Origin: Enterocloster lavalensis
GTDB lineage: Bacteria; Bacillota; Clostridia; Lachnospirales; Lachnospiraceae
Direction of reading: 5' to 3'
Assembly: GCF_902364025.1 (NCBI RefSeq)
Contig: NZ_CABJCG010000003.1
Span: forward strand, 124,001-188,000
Length of the DNA: 64,000 nucleotides
The notes under the pieces: generated by a model
Databases searched by the model: none
What the model saw: only the letters and a program-made list of their open reading frames with translations
Told to the model about the DNA's origin: nothing
In this document: positions 45,646 to 53,866 of the stretch, one piece after another
How positions within the stretch are numbered: position 1 is the first letter of the stretch
How the letters are laid out: each line of letters opens with the position of its first letter
Made by a program: the position numbers and the translations under genes

Positions 45646-47913
45646 CTACTGTTCTCGCAATTCCGTTCCCTTGTAGAAGAAATCCAGGATTTCCCTGTAA
45701 TCCTTGCCCTCTCTGGCCATTCCCTGGGCGCCGTTCTGGCTCATGCCCGCGCCGTGGCCGAATCCGCCTCCATAAATATGGAAGGAAATCGTTCCGTCGT
45801 CCGACGAGCGCTTCTCAATGGAGATAAATGCGCTGGGCAGCAGGTCGCTGCCTTCCATAACTGAGCCGTCCTTTTTGGCGATGGAAAGCCCCGGATCGCC
45901 CAGCGTGGAGCGGATACTGCCCTGGGTCTTTATGGTGGTGTTCCCGCCGGAGCCCTCCACCAGCAGCTCCTGGGCGATTCCGCCCGGGCCGCGCTTGGTG
46001 ACGGTCAGGTTCTGCACTGTTCCCACTCCCCCGATCTTTCCGCTGAGCAGATCGCTGCTCACGTTCGTTTCCCAGCGGTACATGGGGAAACTGCTGTCAT
46101 AGGACGGCACGTCGGGATTGCGGATAAAGGCGTCAAAAGCCGCGTTGTCCGTCAGGTCCTGCGTCTTTCTCCGGTCCCGCAGCTCCACTGCCTGGAGGTA
46201 GGGCAGCTTGGCGCCCTCAGACCCCCACACGCTTCCGTCCGTGGTGTGGCCGCAGGAGGTGGAGAAATAAAACGCTTCGACGGCCTTATCCTCGTAGAAC
46301 AGCATCTTCCCATAGGTCTCCTTTACCGCCGCCGTGGTCTTCTCGTCTGTCTCCTTGTTGTTGTACACCTGATAGTTGGTGCTGTCGTCCACATGAGCGC
46401 CGAACTGGCTGTAGGCGTTGCCCTGAATCTGCCGGTAAGCATACGTCCTGGCGCACACGGCCTGAGCTTTTAATGCCTCCTTCTCGTAGGAGGAGGGCAT
46501 CTCGCTGGGAACCACCTTGGTCAGATAATCCTCCAGATACAGATCGTTGACCAGCACCAGCCCATCGGCCTCCTGGCGAATCTCCAGGCTGCCGCTGTAG
46601 GTGGGATTCCCCTGGGCCCGCTCAATGGAATTGATGGTGATTCCCTCGTCCCCGGCAGGCCGGATCTCCAGACGGCCGTTCGCCAGCCGTTTGTCCCCGG
46701 GCTGTATCTGAAGCAATGCGCCGTCAGCCAATTCCTCGCTCTCGGTCTTTCCCTCCCCCACGTCGTACTCCAGAACTGCGGAGCCGTGCACTGTCAGCTC
46801 CACAGAGGGGTGGAACAGGCTTTTGAAGCCGGTGTTCATCAGCAGCACCCGGATCGTCTTGGCGTCGAACTGGCGCTCCACCAGGGCCGCGCACAGCTTT
46901 CCGTCCGCCGCCACAAACTCCTGCAGGTTGTAGCCCACCAGAATATCCTTCAGGCTCAGGGTTTTAAAATCCCCATAGAGCTTGTAAACATTGAAATTCG
47001 GCGCCAGCTCCAAACGGCCGTAGCCCTCGATCTCGATGGCGTCCTGGGTCACCGACAGGACCTTGCCGTTGATCCGGTCCTTTTTCAGTACGATTTTCAC
47101 CAGTCTGCCCCGGCTCAGCACCAGATCCACCAGATTGTTCTCCAGGTCCTCGGCCTTGCCCATCTTACCGTTGACGGTGAACTCCCGGCTCAGAGTGCCC
47201 AGATACACTTTAAAATGCCCCTCCGACCCGTCGGTCAGCCAAACGTTGGGATATGTAACGTCCTCGGAAACCAGTTCCCGCATGGCGATCATCTCGCCCT
47301 CGCGGGCCAGGAAGCGGATCTCACAGTCCATATAGGCGTCCAACGCCAGTCCCTCGAAACCGTAGTCCCCCTCTGTGGTGTAGGCCGTCCAGCTGGCCGC
47401 CTGCTCCAGGTTGGAGGGCGTGCCGTAGAGCACCGCGGTCACATCTGTGATCTTCCCCTCCGGGTCCAGCTCTTTGGCCATGGCTCCGTACAGGGCCCAC
47501 CAGTCCTCCTCCGGGTAGGGGCTGTCCTGGTTGTGCTTGTTGGCTCCCACTCTGGCTTTGAAGGAACTGCCCGCCCTGGCGGCCAGATAGGAAGCCTCCC
47601 TGTAGGTCAGAAGCCCCTGGGCCGTGGTCAGGTTTGCGGGCGTCAGCTCCTCGGTCAGGTAATCCTCGTCGTAGAGGTAGTCCATATATTTCACAAACCA
47701 GTTTCCCTGCTCCTTTGCGGAGAAATGCGAACGGCCCGCAGCCTTCTGGTGGGCTTCACACTCCGCCCGGGAGGCGGTCAGAAGCGCCGCCGCCTTGAAC
47801 GCCTGGGAGCGGGTAATCCCTTCCTTTGGGGGTTCCAGGGACACGATGATAATCATTAACACGACGACGAGGGATATCATACCCGCCGTCCATAAAATCA
47901 TCTTGTTCTTCAT
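45646..47913 (-). CDS. SpoIID/LytB-domain cell-wall protein, large form
   Basis: A 755-residue membrane-anchored protein: one N-terminal membrane segment (about 6-26), a long N-terminal region with SLH-like helices (30-150), a beta-rich middle (about 160-430) and a C-terminal SpoIID domain (about 440-755). The latter has YLEDYLTKVVPSEMPSSY with the catalytic glutamate, ALKAQAVCARTYAY, FYFSTSCGHTTDGSVWG and GGFGHGAGMSQNGAQGMA. SpoIID-type enzymes cleave glycan strands lacking stem peptides. This protein is about twice the size of sporulation SpoIID, so it is more likely a vegetative or specialised relative. Confidence 0.88.
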   Translation of the reverse strand: MKNKMILWTAGMISLVVVLMIIIVSLEPPKEGITRSQAFKAAALLTASRAECEAHQKAAGRSHFSAKEQGNWFVKYMDYLYDEDYLTEELTPANLTTAQGLLTYREASYLAARAGSSFKARVGANKHNQDSPYPEEDWWALYGAMAKELDPEGKITDVTAVLYGTPSNLEQAASWTAYTTEGDYGFEGLALDAYMDCEIRFLAREGEMIAMRELVSEDVTYPNVWLTDGSEGHFKVYLGTLSREFTVNGKMGKAEDLENNLVDLVLSRGRLVKIVLKKDRINGKVLSVTQDAIEIEGYGRLELAPNFNVYKLYGDFKTLSLKDILVGYNLQEFVAADGKLCAALVERQFDAKTIRVLLMNTGFKSLFHPSVELTVHGSAVLEYDVGEGKTESEELADGALLQIQPGDKRLANGRLEIRPAGDEGITINSIERAQGNPTYSGSLEIRQEADGLVLVNDLYLEDYLTKVVPSEMPSSYEKEALKAQAVCARTYAYRQIQGNAYSQFGAHVDDSTNYQVYNNKETDEKTTAAVKETYGKMLFYEDKAVEAFYFSTSCGHTTDGSVWGSEGAKLPYLQAVELRDRRKTQDLTDNAAFDAFIRNPDVPSYDSSFPMYRWETNVSSDLLSGKIGGVGTVQNLTVTKRGPGGIAQELLVEGSGGNTTIKTQGSIRSTLGDPGLSIAKKDGSVMEGSDLLPSAFISIEKRSSDDGTISFHIYGGGFGHGAGMSQNGAQGMAREGKDYREILDFFYKGTELREQ

Positions 47914-47954
47914 ATTTCCCCCTCACTGCGTCATTTACAAATTTAGATTTACAA

Positions 47955-48190
47955 GAAGCAAAAGCAGCGATTGCTCGCTGCTTTTTGTCTTCTGTAACCC
48001 CAAGATGCCGTCTCTTACTTATTGACGCCTAGCAATGCTAGGTGGGCAACCTCACTTAGACTTCTGCCTTCCACTCGAAGGAGGCCTGACATCCGTCTAA
48101 AAATATTGGAATCCCTGAGTCGAAATGTAGGTTCAAAATTGGTAAGAGTATCGCACATCCCAGGTGGTTACAGGTTACATAATTTTGTAT
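47955..48190 (-). ncRNA. ssrS: 6S RNA (ssrS-like)
   Basis: A strong sigma-A promoter precedes a roughly 235-nt non-coding transcript on the minus strand. The ends pair: CTGTAACC with GGTTACAG, then CC/GG and GATG/CATC. An open central region holds CATTTCGACTCAGGGATTCC opposite AAGTGAGGTTGCCCACCTAG. The apical stem is TTAGAC/GTCTAA topped by GCCTCCTTC/GGAAGGC. This closing stem, bubble and apical stem layout, with ACCTAGCATTGCTAGG, fits Firmicutes 6S RNA, which binds the sigma-A holoenzyme. The terminator AGCAGCGA/TCGCTGCT plus Ts lies at 47957-47988. The name rests on structure and recall. Confidence 0.75.
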
Positions 48191-48196
48191 GGCCTT

Positions 48197-48225
48197 ATTA
48201 TAGCGCAATCGATCTCATTTTTCAA
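48197..48225 (-). promoter_or_regulatory. Promoter of the 6S-like RNA
   Basis: On the minus strand TTGAAA (48220-48225), 17 bp and a perfect TATAAT (48197-48202). The 180 bp beyond this to deoC holds nothing recognisable. Confidence 0.85.
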
Positions 48226-48431
48226 GCGGATTTTTATGAACTTTTGTGAACAATTCTGACAGTATACCCAGCATTCCCCGGAATAATATTCGAATTGTCA
48301 ATAAAATCCCGCCGTTTCGAGGAAATCCCCGGACAGCGCTCCGGCAGCCGCGGCTCTTCTTTAATGTAAGATATGTGGGCTGTCCGCTGTTTATTCCGCT
48401 GTGACGAGGCGCTGAACAGTCTGGCCCGGGA

Positions 48432-49121
48432 TCAATAGCGGTCTGAATCCGGGGCGGTCTGTCCTCCGGCCTTCTCGGCCTTTGCCAGCTTCACGATCCG
48501 GCTGGTCCCCAGGCGGTCCGCTCCCAGACGGATGAATTCCTCGGCGTCCCCAAAGGATTTAATACCGCCCGCCGCCTTCATGCGCACGCCCTCACCCACG
48601 TGCTCTGCAAACAGGCGGATGTCGTCAAAGGTGGCGCCTGCGGTGGAAAATCCGGTGGAGGTTTTGATAAAATCCGCCCCAGCCTCGGTGACGATACCGC
48701 ACATGCGGATCTTCTCCTCTTCGCTCAGCAGGCAGGTCTCGATGATCACCTTCAGAATCCGGCCTGCACAGGCGGCCTTAACCCGGCGGATTTCATCGAG
48801 GATCCGGTCATATTCCCGGTCCTTGAGCCAGCCGATGTTGATCACCATGTCGATCTCGTCGGCTCCGTTGGCAACGGCGTCCTCCGTCTCAAACACCTTG
48901 ACCGCCGTGGTGTTGTAACCGTTGGGGAAACCGATCACTGTGCAGACCGCCATCCGGTCCCCCAGATATTCCTTCGCCCGCCCCACGTAGGACGGCGGGA
49001 TACACACGCTGGCCGTGCCGTACTCCAGGGCGTCGTCGCAGATTCCACGGATCTCCTCCCAGGTGGCCGTCTGGGCCAGCAGAGTGTGGTCCACCCGTCT
49101 GTATATCTCATTTCGCTCCAT
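48432..49121 (-). CDS. deoC: Deoxyribose-phosphate aldolase
   Basis: A 229-residue class I aldolase cleaving 2-deoxyribose 5-phosphate to glyceraldehyde 3-phosphate and acetaldehyde. [15 protein letters not shown] opens the protein, [11 protein letters not shown] and [10 protein letters not shown] follow, DFIKTSTGF holds the Schiff-base lysine, and [10 protein letters not shown] the second lysine. Length matches the family. It stands alone here, without nucleoside phosphorylase neighbours. Confidence 0.95.
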   Translation of the reverse strand: MERNEIYRRVDHTLLAQTATWEEIRGICDDALEYGTASVCIPPSYVGRAKEYLGDRMAVCTVIGFPNGYNTTAVKVFETEDAVANGADEIDMVINIGWLKDREYDRILDEIRRVKAACAGRILKVIIETCLLSEEEKIRMCGIVTEAGADFIKTSTGFSTAGATFDDIRLFAEHVGEGVRMKAAGGIKSFGDAEEFIRLGADRLGTSRIVKLAKAEKAGGQTAPDSDRY

Positions 49122-49251
49122 CGCTTTGTTCCTCCTTCAATTCATTTCGTTTGGTTAACGCTCCTGTTTTCTTTCATTTTAATTCCTGTCTGTCCAAATG
49201 TCAAACGGCGCTCCTTGCGCAGCTTCTTCCTGACGCTGCCCGGTCGCGCGG

Positions 49252-49764
49252 CTAAATGCCGAGATCCACCTGGTAATCGCCGTCGATCAGGATACAGTTG
49301 CAGCTGTATTTCCGGCACATTTCCAGATTATGGGCATTTTCTTGGAGCACAGAAGCTTCTGTACAGTAGGAATCGTCAAGCCGCGTCTCAATCACATTGG
49401 CGTATTGTTTGATATCGTCAAAGTGGTCTTTAATATACGCCTCCGTCATCACGAGACAATAGTAGCGGATTTTGTTCCGGTATTCCACGCTAAAATCATT
49501 TTCCCAATCAAAGGGAATATAAATCCCCTCCACCACAAGGTTCTGGCGGTTCTCAATGGCGGTTTTGATCATCTCCCGGACAATGGGCCAGAGATAATCC
49601 TTGAGTTTCCCGTCCTCCTCCGGGGTCAGCCCGGTGTTTCCGCTCCGGATCAGCCCCATTTTCAGCAGATCCATGGAGAGGTACGGGTAATGGTATTTCT
49701 CCAGCAGCCGCTGTGCCAAAGCGGTTTTTCCGGTGTGGGAGGCCCCTGCAATTAATATGATCAT
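49252..49764 (-). CDS. Small P-loop kinase-like protein
   Basis: A 170-residue protein with Walker A GASHTGKTALA at residues 6-16, an Asp in YLSMDLLKMGLIR (about 29-41) and LVVEGIYIPFDW (about 75-86), a layout shared by small predicted kinases (zeta-toxin, shikimate-kinase and 2-phosphoglycerate-kinase-like groups). No substrate can be named. It lies between deoC and ybaK on the same strand. The 130 bp between it and deoC is without features. Confidence 0.7.
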   Translation of the reverse strand: MIILIAGASHTGKTALAQRLLEKYHYPYLSMDLLKMGLIRSGNTGLTPEEDGKLKDYLWPIVREMIKTAIENRQNLVVEGIYIPFDWENDFSVEYRNKIRYYCLVMTEAYIKDHFDDIKQYANVIETRLDDSYCTEASVLQENAHNLEMCRKYSCNCILIDGDYQVDLGI

Positions 49765-49809
49765 CTGTTTTCTCCTAAAATTCTGCCACCTTGAAACAGG
49801 AAACGCCGG

Positions 49810-50277
49810 TCAGATCAGCGGAACAAATTCCGCCTCCACGTAACGGCGCAGGTCCTCGGGATTCAGGGTCACCTGGACGCCACGCTGGCCCGCGCTGACG
49901 GTGATCTGGTCATAGAGCTGAGCCGTTTCTTCTATATAAGTAGGATATTGCTTCTTCATTCCCACCGGAGAGCAGCCGCCCCGGATGTAGCCGGTGACTG
50001 CCAGCATATCCTTCACGTGGATCATCTCCACCTTCTTCTCCCCCGCGGCTTTTGCCACCTTCTTTAAGTCCAGCTCCTCGTCCACCGGGATGCAGCAGAC
50101 CACATAGCCTTTTTTCTCGCCCTTTAACACCAGCGTCTTGTACATGGCGTCGTGATCCACACCCATCAAATCCGCGGCGTGGCTCCCGGACAAGTCGTCC
50201 TCGTCCACCTCATAACTCCCCGCCTGGTAAACAATCCCCGCCGCGTCCAGAAGACGCATCACATTTGTCTTGGTCAT
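49810..50277 (-). CDS. ybaK: Cys-tRNA(Pro)/Cys deacylase YbaK/EbsC
   Basis: A 155-residue trans-editing protein of the YbaK family: NVMRLLDAAGIVYQ, AADLMGVDHDAMYKTLVLKG, VCCIPVDEELDLKKVAKAAG with its conserved lysine, and TGYIRGGCSPVGMKKQYPT. It hydrolyses mischarged Cys-tRNA(Pro). It has its own promoter and is divergent from the DUF362 gene. Confidence 0.93.
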   Translation of the reverse strand: MTKTNVMRLLDAAGIVYQAGSYEVDEDDLSGSHAADLMGVDHDAMYKTLVLKGEKKGYVVCCIPVDEELDLKKVAKAAGEKKVEMIHVKDMLAVTGYIRGGCSPVGMKKQYPTYIEETAQLYDQITVSAGQRGVQVTLNPEDLRRYVEAEFVPLI

Positions 50278-50319
50278 CCGACTTCACTCCTCGCTGTCAT
50301 TGTTTTTTATGCTTTTCAC

Positions 50320-50348
50320 ATTATAGTACAGTTGTGGCAGTATTACAA
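50320..50348 (-). promoter_or_regulatory. Promoter of ybaK
   Basis: On the minus strand TTGTAA (50343-50348), 17 bp and TATAAT (50320-50325). Confidence 0.75.
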
Positions 50349-50352
50349 GATG

Positions 50353-50530
50353 TGGTATACTATGAGCACTTGGTGAGGTCGTTCACGAACCTAGTGCGAA
50401 TGCATGCCTGGCCGCTTGGCGAGGTCGTCCACGAGCCTAGCGGACATGGTATACTATGAGCACTTGGTGAGGTATTTTACGAATCTAGTGCGAATGCATG
50501 CCTAGCCGCTTGGCGAGGCCGTTCGCCCTC
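50353..50530 (+). repeat. 94-bp direct duplication carrying paired hairpins
   Basis: The unit begins TGGTATACTATGAGC at 50353 and again at 50447. Each unit holds two related hairpins: GCACTTGGTGAGG..CCTAGTGC (50366-50397) and CCGCTTGGCGAGG..CCTAGCGG (50412-50443), joined by GAATGCATGCCT. Unit 2 repeats them with substitutions and loses the second hairpin's right arm. TATACT in each unit may act as a -10. The array fills the upstream region of the DUF362 gene. Confidence 0.85.
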
Positions 50531-50562
50531 ACACAGAACCCGAATCAGGAGGAACTTTTCCC

Positions 50563-51660
50563 ATGACAAAGCAGGACATTCTGATCATTCACGGCACAGA
50601 TTACAAAGAGATGGCAAAGCAGATTTTAACCCGGGCGGATGTGGCGGCGTTAATCGGGGACCGGGACAAGCAGGTGGCGCTGAAGCCCAACCTGGCGTCC
50701 GCCAACGCGCCCTCCACCGGGGCCACCACCCATCCCCAGCTTTTGGCCGGAGCCATCGAGTATTTGCAGGAACACGGTTTTCACCACATCAGCGTGATCG
50801 AAGGCGCCTGGGTGGGGGACCGCACGGACCTGGCGGCCAGGGCGGCCGGCTGCGACAAGGTGTGCCGCGCCTACAACGTGCCCTTTTACGACCTCCAGAA
50901 GGACAGCTGGAAGGAATACGACGCCCACGGCATGAACATCCGCCTCTGCGACCGCGCGGCGGCTGCGGATTACCTCATCAACATGCCCGTGTTAAAGGGC
51001 CACTGCCAGACCCTTATCACCTGTGCCCTGAAAAACAACAAGGGCCTGCTCCCCAATGCGGAAAAGCGCCGGTTCCACACCCTGGGCCTGCACCGCCCAA
51101 TCGCCCATTTAAACACCCTGATCCCCGACAGCTTCATCCTGGTGGACAACATCTGCGGGGACCTGGATTTCGAGGAGGGCGGAAATCCCGTGGTCATGAA
51201 CCGGGTGCTGGGCTTTTTGGACCCGGTGCTCTGCGACGCCTATGTGTGCGACTGCATGGGCTACGCCCCCGACGACGTGGAGTATATCCGCCTGGCCGAG
51301 GCCCTGGGCGTGGGCAGCGCCGACCTGTCCGCGGCCAATATCATCCCTCTCAACGAGGACTGCCTGCCGGACCGGAAATTGGAAATGACTCGCCGGGTCC
51401 GCACCCTGGCCGCCTACACCGCCCCAAAGGACGCCTGCAGCGCCTGTTACGGCTCCCTGATCTACGCCATGGACCGTCTGAGCGACGCGGGGCTTCTGCG
51501 CCGTGGCCTGCCGCCTGTGTCCATCGGGCAGGGCTATAAGGGCAGGACCGGTGAAATCGGCGTGGGAAGCTGCACATCCTGCCACCAAAAGCATTTAAAT
51601 GGTTGTCCGCCAAAAGCTGCGGATATGGTGGACTTTTTGAGGGAGAACTGGGCGGAATAA
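50563..51660 (+). CDS. DUF362 domain protein
   Basis: A 365-residue cytoplasmic protein with a DUF362 domain: ALKPNLASANAPSTGATTHP, HISVIEGAWVGD, YLINMPVLKGHCQTLITCALKNNKG (key part NMPVLKGH, CALKNNKG), FILVDNICGDLDFEEGG. The last 80 residues have cysteine pairs ACSACYGSL and GSCTSCHQKHLNGCPP, which could hold a metal or iron-sulfur cluster in place of the ferredoxin domain often fused to DUF362. The function of the family is unsettled. CAGGAGGAAC precedes the ATG. Confidence 0.85.
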   Translation: MTKQDILIIHGTDYKEMAKQILTRADVAALIGDRDKQVALKPNLASANAPSTGATTHPQLLAGAIEYLQEHGFHHISVIEGAWVGDRTDLAARAAGCDKVCRAYNVPFYDLQKDSWKEYDAHGMNIRLCDRAAAADYLINMPVLKGHCQTLITCALKNNKGLLPNAEKRRFHTLGLHRPIAHLNTLIPDSFILVDNICGDLDFEEGGNPVVMNRVLGFLDPVLCDAYVCDCMGYAPDDVEYIRLAEALGVGSADLSAANIIPLNEDCLPDRKLEMTRRVRTLAAYTAPKDACSACYGSLIYAMDRLSDAGLLRRGLPPVSIGQGYKGRTGEIGVGSCTSCHQKHLNGCPPKAADMVDFLRENWAE

Positions 51661-51684
51661 CCGGCCGAAAATCATAAACCGCTG

Positions 51685-51727
51685 AAAAAAGCAGCAGGAA
51701 AACCTTGCCGGTTCTCCTGCTGCTTTT
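51685..51727. terminator. Bidirectional terminator after DUF362
   Basis: AAAAGCAGCAGGA and TCCTGCTGCTTTT pair with Ts beyond both arms (six Ts on the minus strand). It separates the convergent DUF362 and helicase genes. Confidence 0.85.
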
Positions 51728-51736
51728 GTATTGCTC

Positions 51737-51812
51737 GCAATGGGCCGCTGGCGCAGCCTGCGGGCGATTGTTGAATGCGATAGGCCGCTGGCACAGCCTG
51801 CGGGCGATTGCA
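51737..51812. repeat. REP-like imperfect palindromes, copies 4 and 5 in tandem
   Basis: Two copies about 40 bp apart, GCAATGGGCCGCTGGCGCA.. and GCGATAGGCCGCTGGCACA.., both followed by GCCTGCGGGCGATTG and joined by TTGAAT. They sit between the terminator and the helicase 3' end. Confidence 0.85.
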
Positions 51813-51842
51813 TTTCGGAATATTTGCCCTGGCTCCGGCAGT

Positions 51843-53549
51843 CTATCTTCTACCGGTGGCTTTCTCCACATGGATGTTTCTGCCCTTGATTCTGGCATGG
51901 CCCATGGCCTTTAACACCTCGTCGGCGTAGCGCACCGGCACATCCACGAAGGTGTAGCCGTCGTACATGTCGATGCTGCCCACCAGGCGTCCCGGCATGC
52001 CGGACTCTCCTGCCACCGCGCCCAGGATATCGCCCGGGGTCACGCGCTGGGCCTTGCCGATGTTGATGAACAGGCGGGCCATGTCGTCTCCGTCGCCCTC
52101 CACAATGTAGTCGACGGCGGCGCGGTCTGTAGCGCCCTTGCGGCGGCTGTGGTTTCCGCCGGTGGTTCTGCCGCGGCCACGGTTAAAGTCCCGGCCGTAG
52201 CGGTCCAGATCGTCCAGGGAACGGGCGGGCTCGGAGCACTCGATGATGTCCTCGCTGTCCTCGCCCATGTTCATTTTCAGCAGAGCGGCAGCCAGATCCA
52301 GGGAGGTGTACTCCTCCTCCATCAGCTTCTTCTCAATGATTCCCACCATCTTGCTCAAATCGCTGTCGTTCATCACTTCCTCGACCTGATCCAGAATCTT
52401 CTCCACCTTGATCTCCGTGATGTCGTTTAAGGATGGGATAGCCTGGGGAATGATGCGGGTCTTGCAGTAGCGCTGGATGTCGCGCAGCTTGTAGACCTCG
52501 CGGCCCACCACCAGACTGAAGGCCTTGCCTTCCCGCCCGGCGCGGCCGGTACGGCCGATGCGGTGCACGTAATACTCATCGTCCTGAGGGATGTCATAGT
52601 TGAACACCGCCTCCACGTTGCCCACGTCGATGCCGCGGGCCGCCACATCGGTGGCCACCAGAATGTCCGTGCGGCCGTTGCGGAAGCTGTTCATCACGCG
52701 GTCGCGCTGCATCTGCTTCAAATCCCCGTGAAGTCCCTCCGCGAAATATCCTCTGCCCTGAAGCGCCTGCACCAGCTCATCCACCTGCTTTTTGGTGTTG
52801 CAGAACACGATGGACAGCTTGGGAGCGTACAGGTCCAGCAGACGGCACATCACCTCCACCTTGTTCTTGGGCTTCACCTCGTAGTAATACTGGGTGACCT
52901 TGGGAACGGTCAGCTCCTTTTTTACAACGCGGACCGTCACCGGCTCCTTCTGGAACTTCCGGGCGATCTCAGCGATGGCCGGAGGCATGGTGGCGGAGAA
53001 CATCAGGGTCTGACGCTCCTCGGGGAGCTGGCTTAAAATGGTCTCCATGTCCTCCAGAAAGCCCATGTTGAGCATCTCGTCCGCCTCATCCAGCACCACG
53101 GTGTTCACGTAGTCCAGCTTTACGGTTTTGCGCCGCATGTGGTCCATCACACGGCCAGGGGTGCCGATGATCACCTGGGTACCGTCCTTTAAGGAACGAA
53201 TCTGTTTTACGATGTCCTGTCCGCCGTAGATGGGCAGAACCTTTATTCCGTGCATAAACTTGCCAAGTCTGCGCACTTCCTCCGCTACCTGGATGGCCAG
53301 CTCTCTGGTGGGCAGCAGCACAATCGCCTGCAGCTTTTTGACCTTGGGGTCCACCTTTTGCAGCAGCGGGATTCCGAAGGCCGCCGTCTTGCCGGTGCCG
53401 GTCTGGGCCTGGCCGATCATGTCCCTGCCCTCCATAGCCACCGGAATGGCCTGCGCCTGTATGGGAGAGGCCTCCTCAAAGCCCATCTCCGTAACGGCCC
53501 GCAGAATCCGCTCATCCAACTGTAACGTATCAAATTTCATTGCTTCCAT
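51843..53549 (-). CDS. DEAD-box RNA helicase with DbpA-type RNA-binding domain
   Basis: A 568-residue ATP-dependent RNA helicase. Q motif (FEEASPIQAQAIP), AQTGTGKTAAF (Walker A), VLDEADEMLNMGF, FSATMPPAI, ATDVAARGIDV and HRIGRTGRAGREG are all present. The C-terminus (about 490-565, RLFINIGKAQRVTPGDILGAV) is a DbpA/CsdA-type RNA-binding domain preceded by a basic linker. Relatives (CsdA, CshA, DbpA) act in ribosome assembly, cold growth and RNA decay. ATG at 53549 is set by AAAGGAA. A 5' leader of about 225 nt with a hairpin precedes it. Confidence 0.93.
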   Translation of the reverse strand: MEAMKFDTLQLDERILRAVTEMGFEEASPIQAQAIPVAMEGRDMIGQAQTGTGKTAAFGIPLLQKVDPKVKKLQAIVLLPTRELAIQVAEEVRRLGKFMHGIKVLPIYGGQDIVKQIRSLKDGTQVIIGTPGRVMDHMRRKTVKLDYVNTVVLDEADEMLNMGFLEDMETILSQLPEERQTLMFSATMPPAIAEIARKFQKEPVTVRVVKKELTVPKVTQYYYEVKPKNKVEVMCRLLDLYAPKLSIVFCNTKKQVDELVQALQGRGYFAEGLHGDLKQMQRDRVMNSFRNGRTDILVATDVAARGIDVGNVEAVFNYDIPQDDEYYVHRIGRTGRAGREGKAFSLVVGREVYKLRDIQRYCKTRIIPQAIPSLNDITEIKVEKILDQVEEVMNDSDLSKMVGIIEKKLMEEEYTSLDLAAALLKMNMGEDSEDIIECSEPARSLDDLDRYGRDFNRGRGRTTGGNHSRRKGATDRAAVDYIVEGDGDDMARLFINIGKAQRVTPGDILGAVAGESGMPGRLVGSIDMYDGYTFVDVPVRYADEVLKAMGHARIKGRNIHVEKATGRR

Positions 53550-53717
53550 ATAATAATAAATTCCTTTCTTTCTCTGCCGCTTCCGCATCGCTTCCCCACC
53601 CGGGGCGCGGGCGGCAGGCCGATTGTGCATACCCACCAATTCGCTTCATGCACCGCATTTTTCGAGACAATTCAGACTCCAAACATGGTCCGATCTGTCA
53701 TCATTTCCCTTCACACG

Positions 53718-53768
53718 CCGAAACGAGAGGTTTTCAGGCACGCTTCAGGCCTTTCATCCTCTCGTTTC
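53718..53768 (-). promoter_or_regulatory. Hairpin at the 5' end of the helicase leader
   Basis: CGAAACGAGAGG and CCTCTCGTTTCG are perfect 12-bp arms around a 27-nt loop that holds an inner AGGCC/GGCCT-like pairing. There is no T-run, so it is not a terminator. It would lie within about 10 nt of the transcript start. Confidence 0.7.
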
Positions 53769-53780
53769 GTACAGTAATCA

Positions 53781-53809
53781 ACTATAACAGATCCGGTATT
53801 GGCTGTCAA
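53781..53809 (-). promoter_or_regulatory. Promoter of the helicase gene
   Basis: On the minus strand TTGACA (53804-53809), 17 bp and TATAGT (53781-53786). It yields a long untranslated leader. Confidence 0.8.
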
Positions 53810-53866
53810 CCGGCAAGTTTACCAATCTGCCGGCGCGGATTGTACCGCCAGCGGAATTTTTTTCGC

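Noticed and set aside
45376..45864. A repeat-protein frame with a 16-residue period
   Set aside because: It arises from the 48-bp tandem repeat, starts with TTG without a ribosome binding site, crosses a strong terminator and overlaps the SpoIID-like gene.
46786..47859. A 357-codon plus-strand frame opposite the SpoIID-like gene
   Set aside because: Antisense shadow caused by high GC at third positions of the real gene.
51350..51898. A minus-strand frame with AIARRLCQRPIA motifs repeated in other intergenic frames
   Set aside because: The recurring peptide is simply the REP-like DNA palindrome translated; the frame overlaps the DUF362 gene and a terminator.
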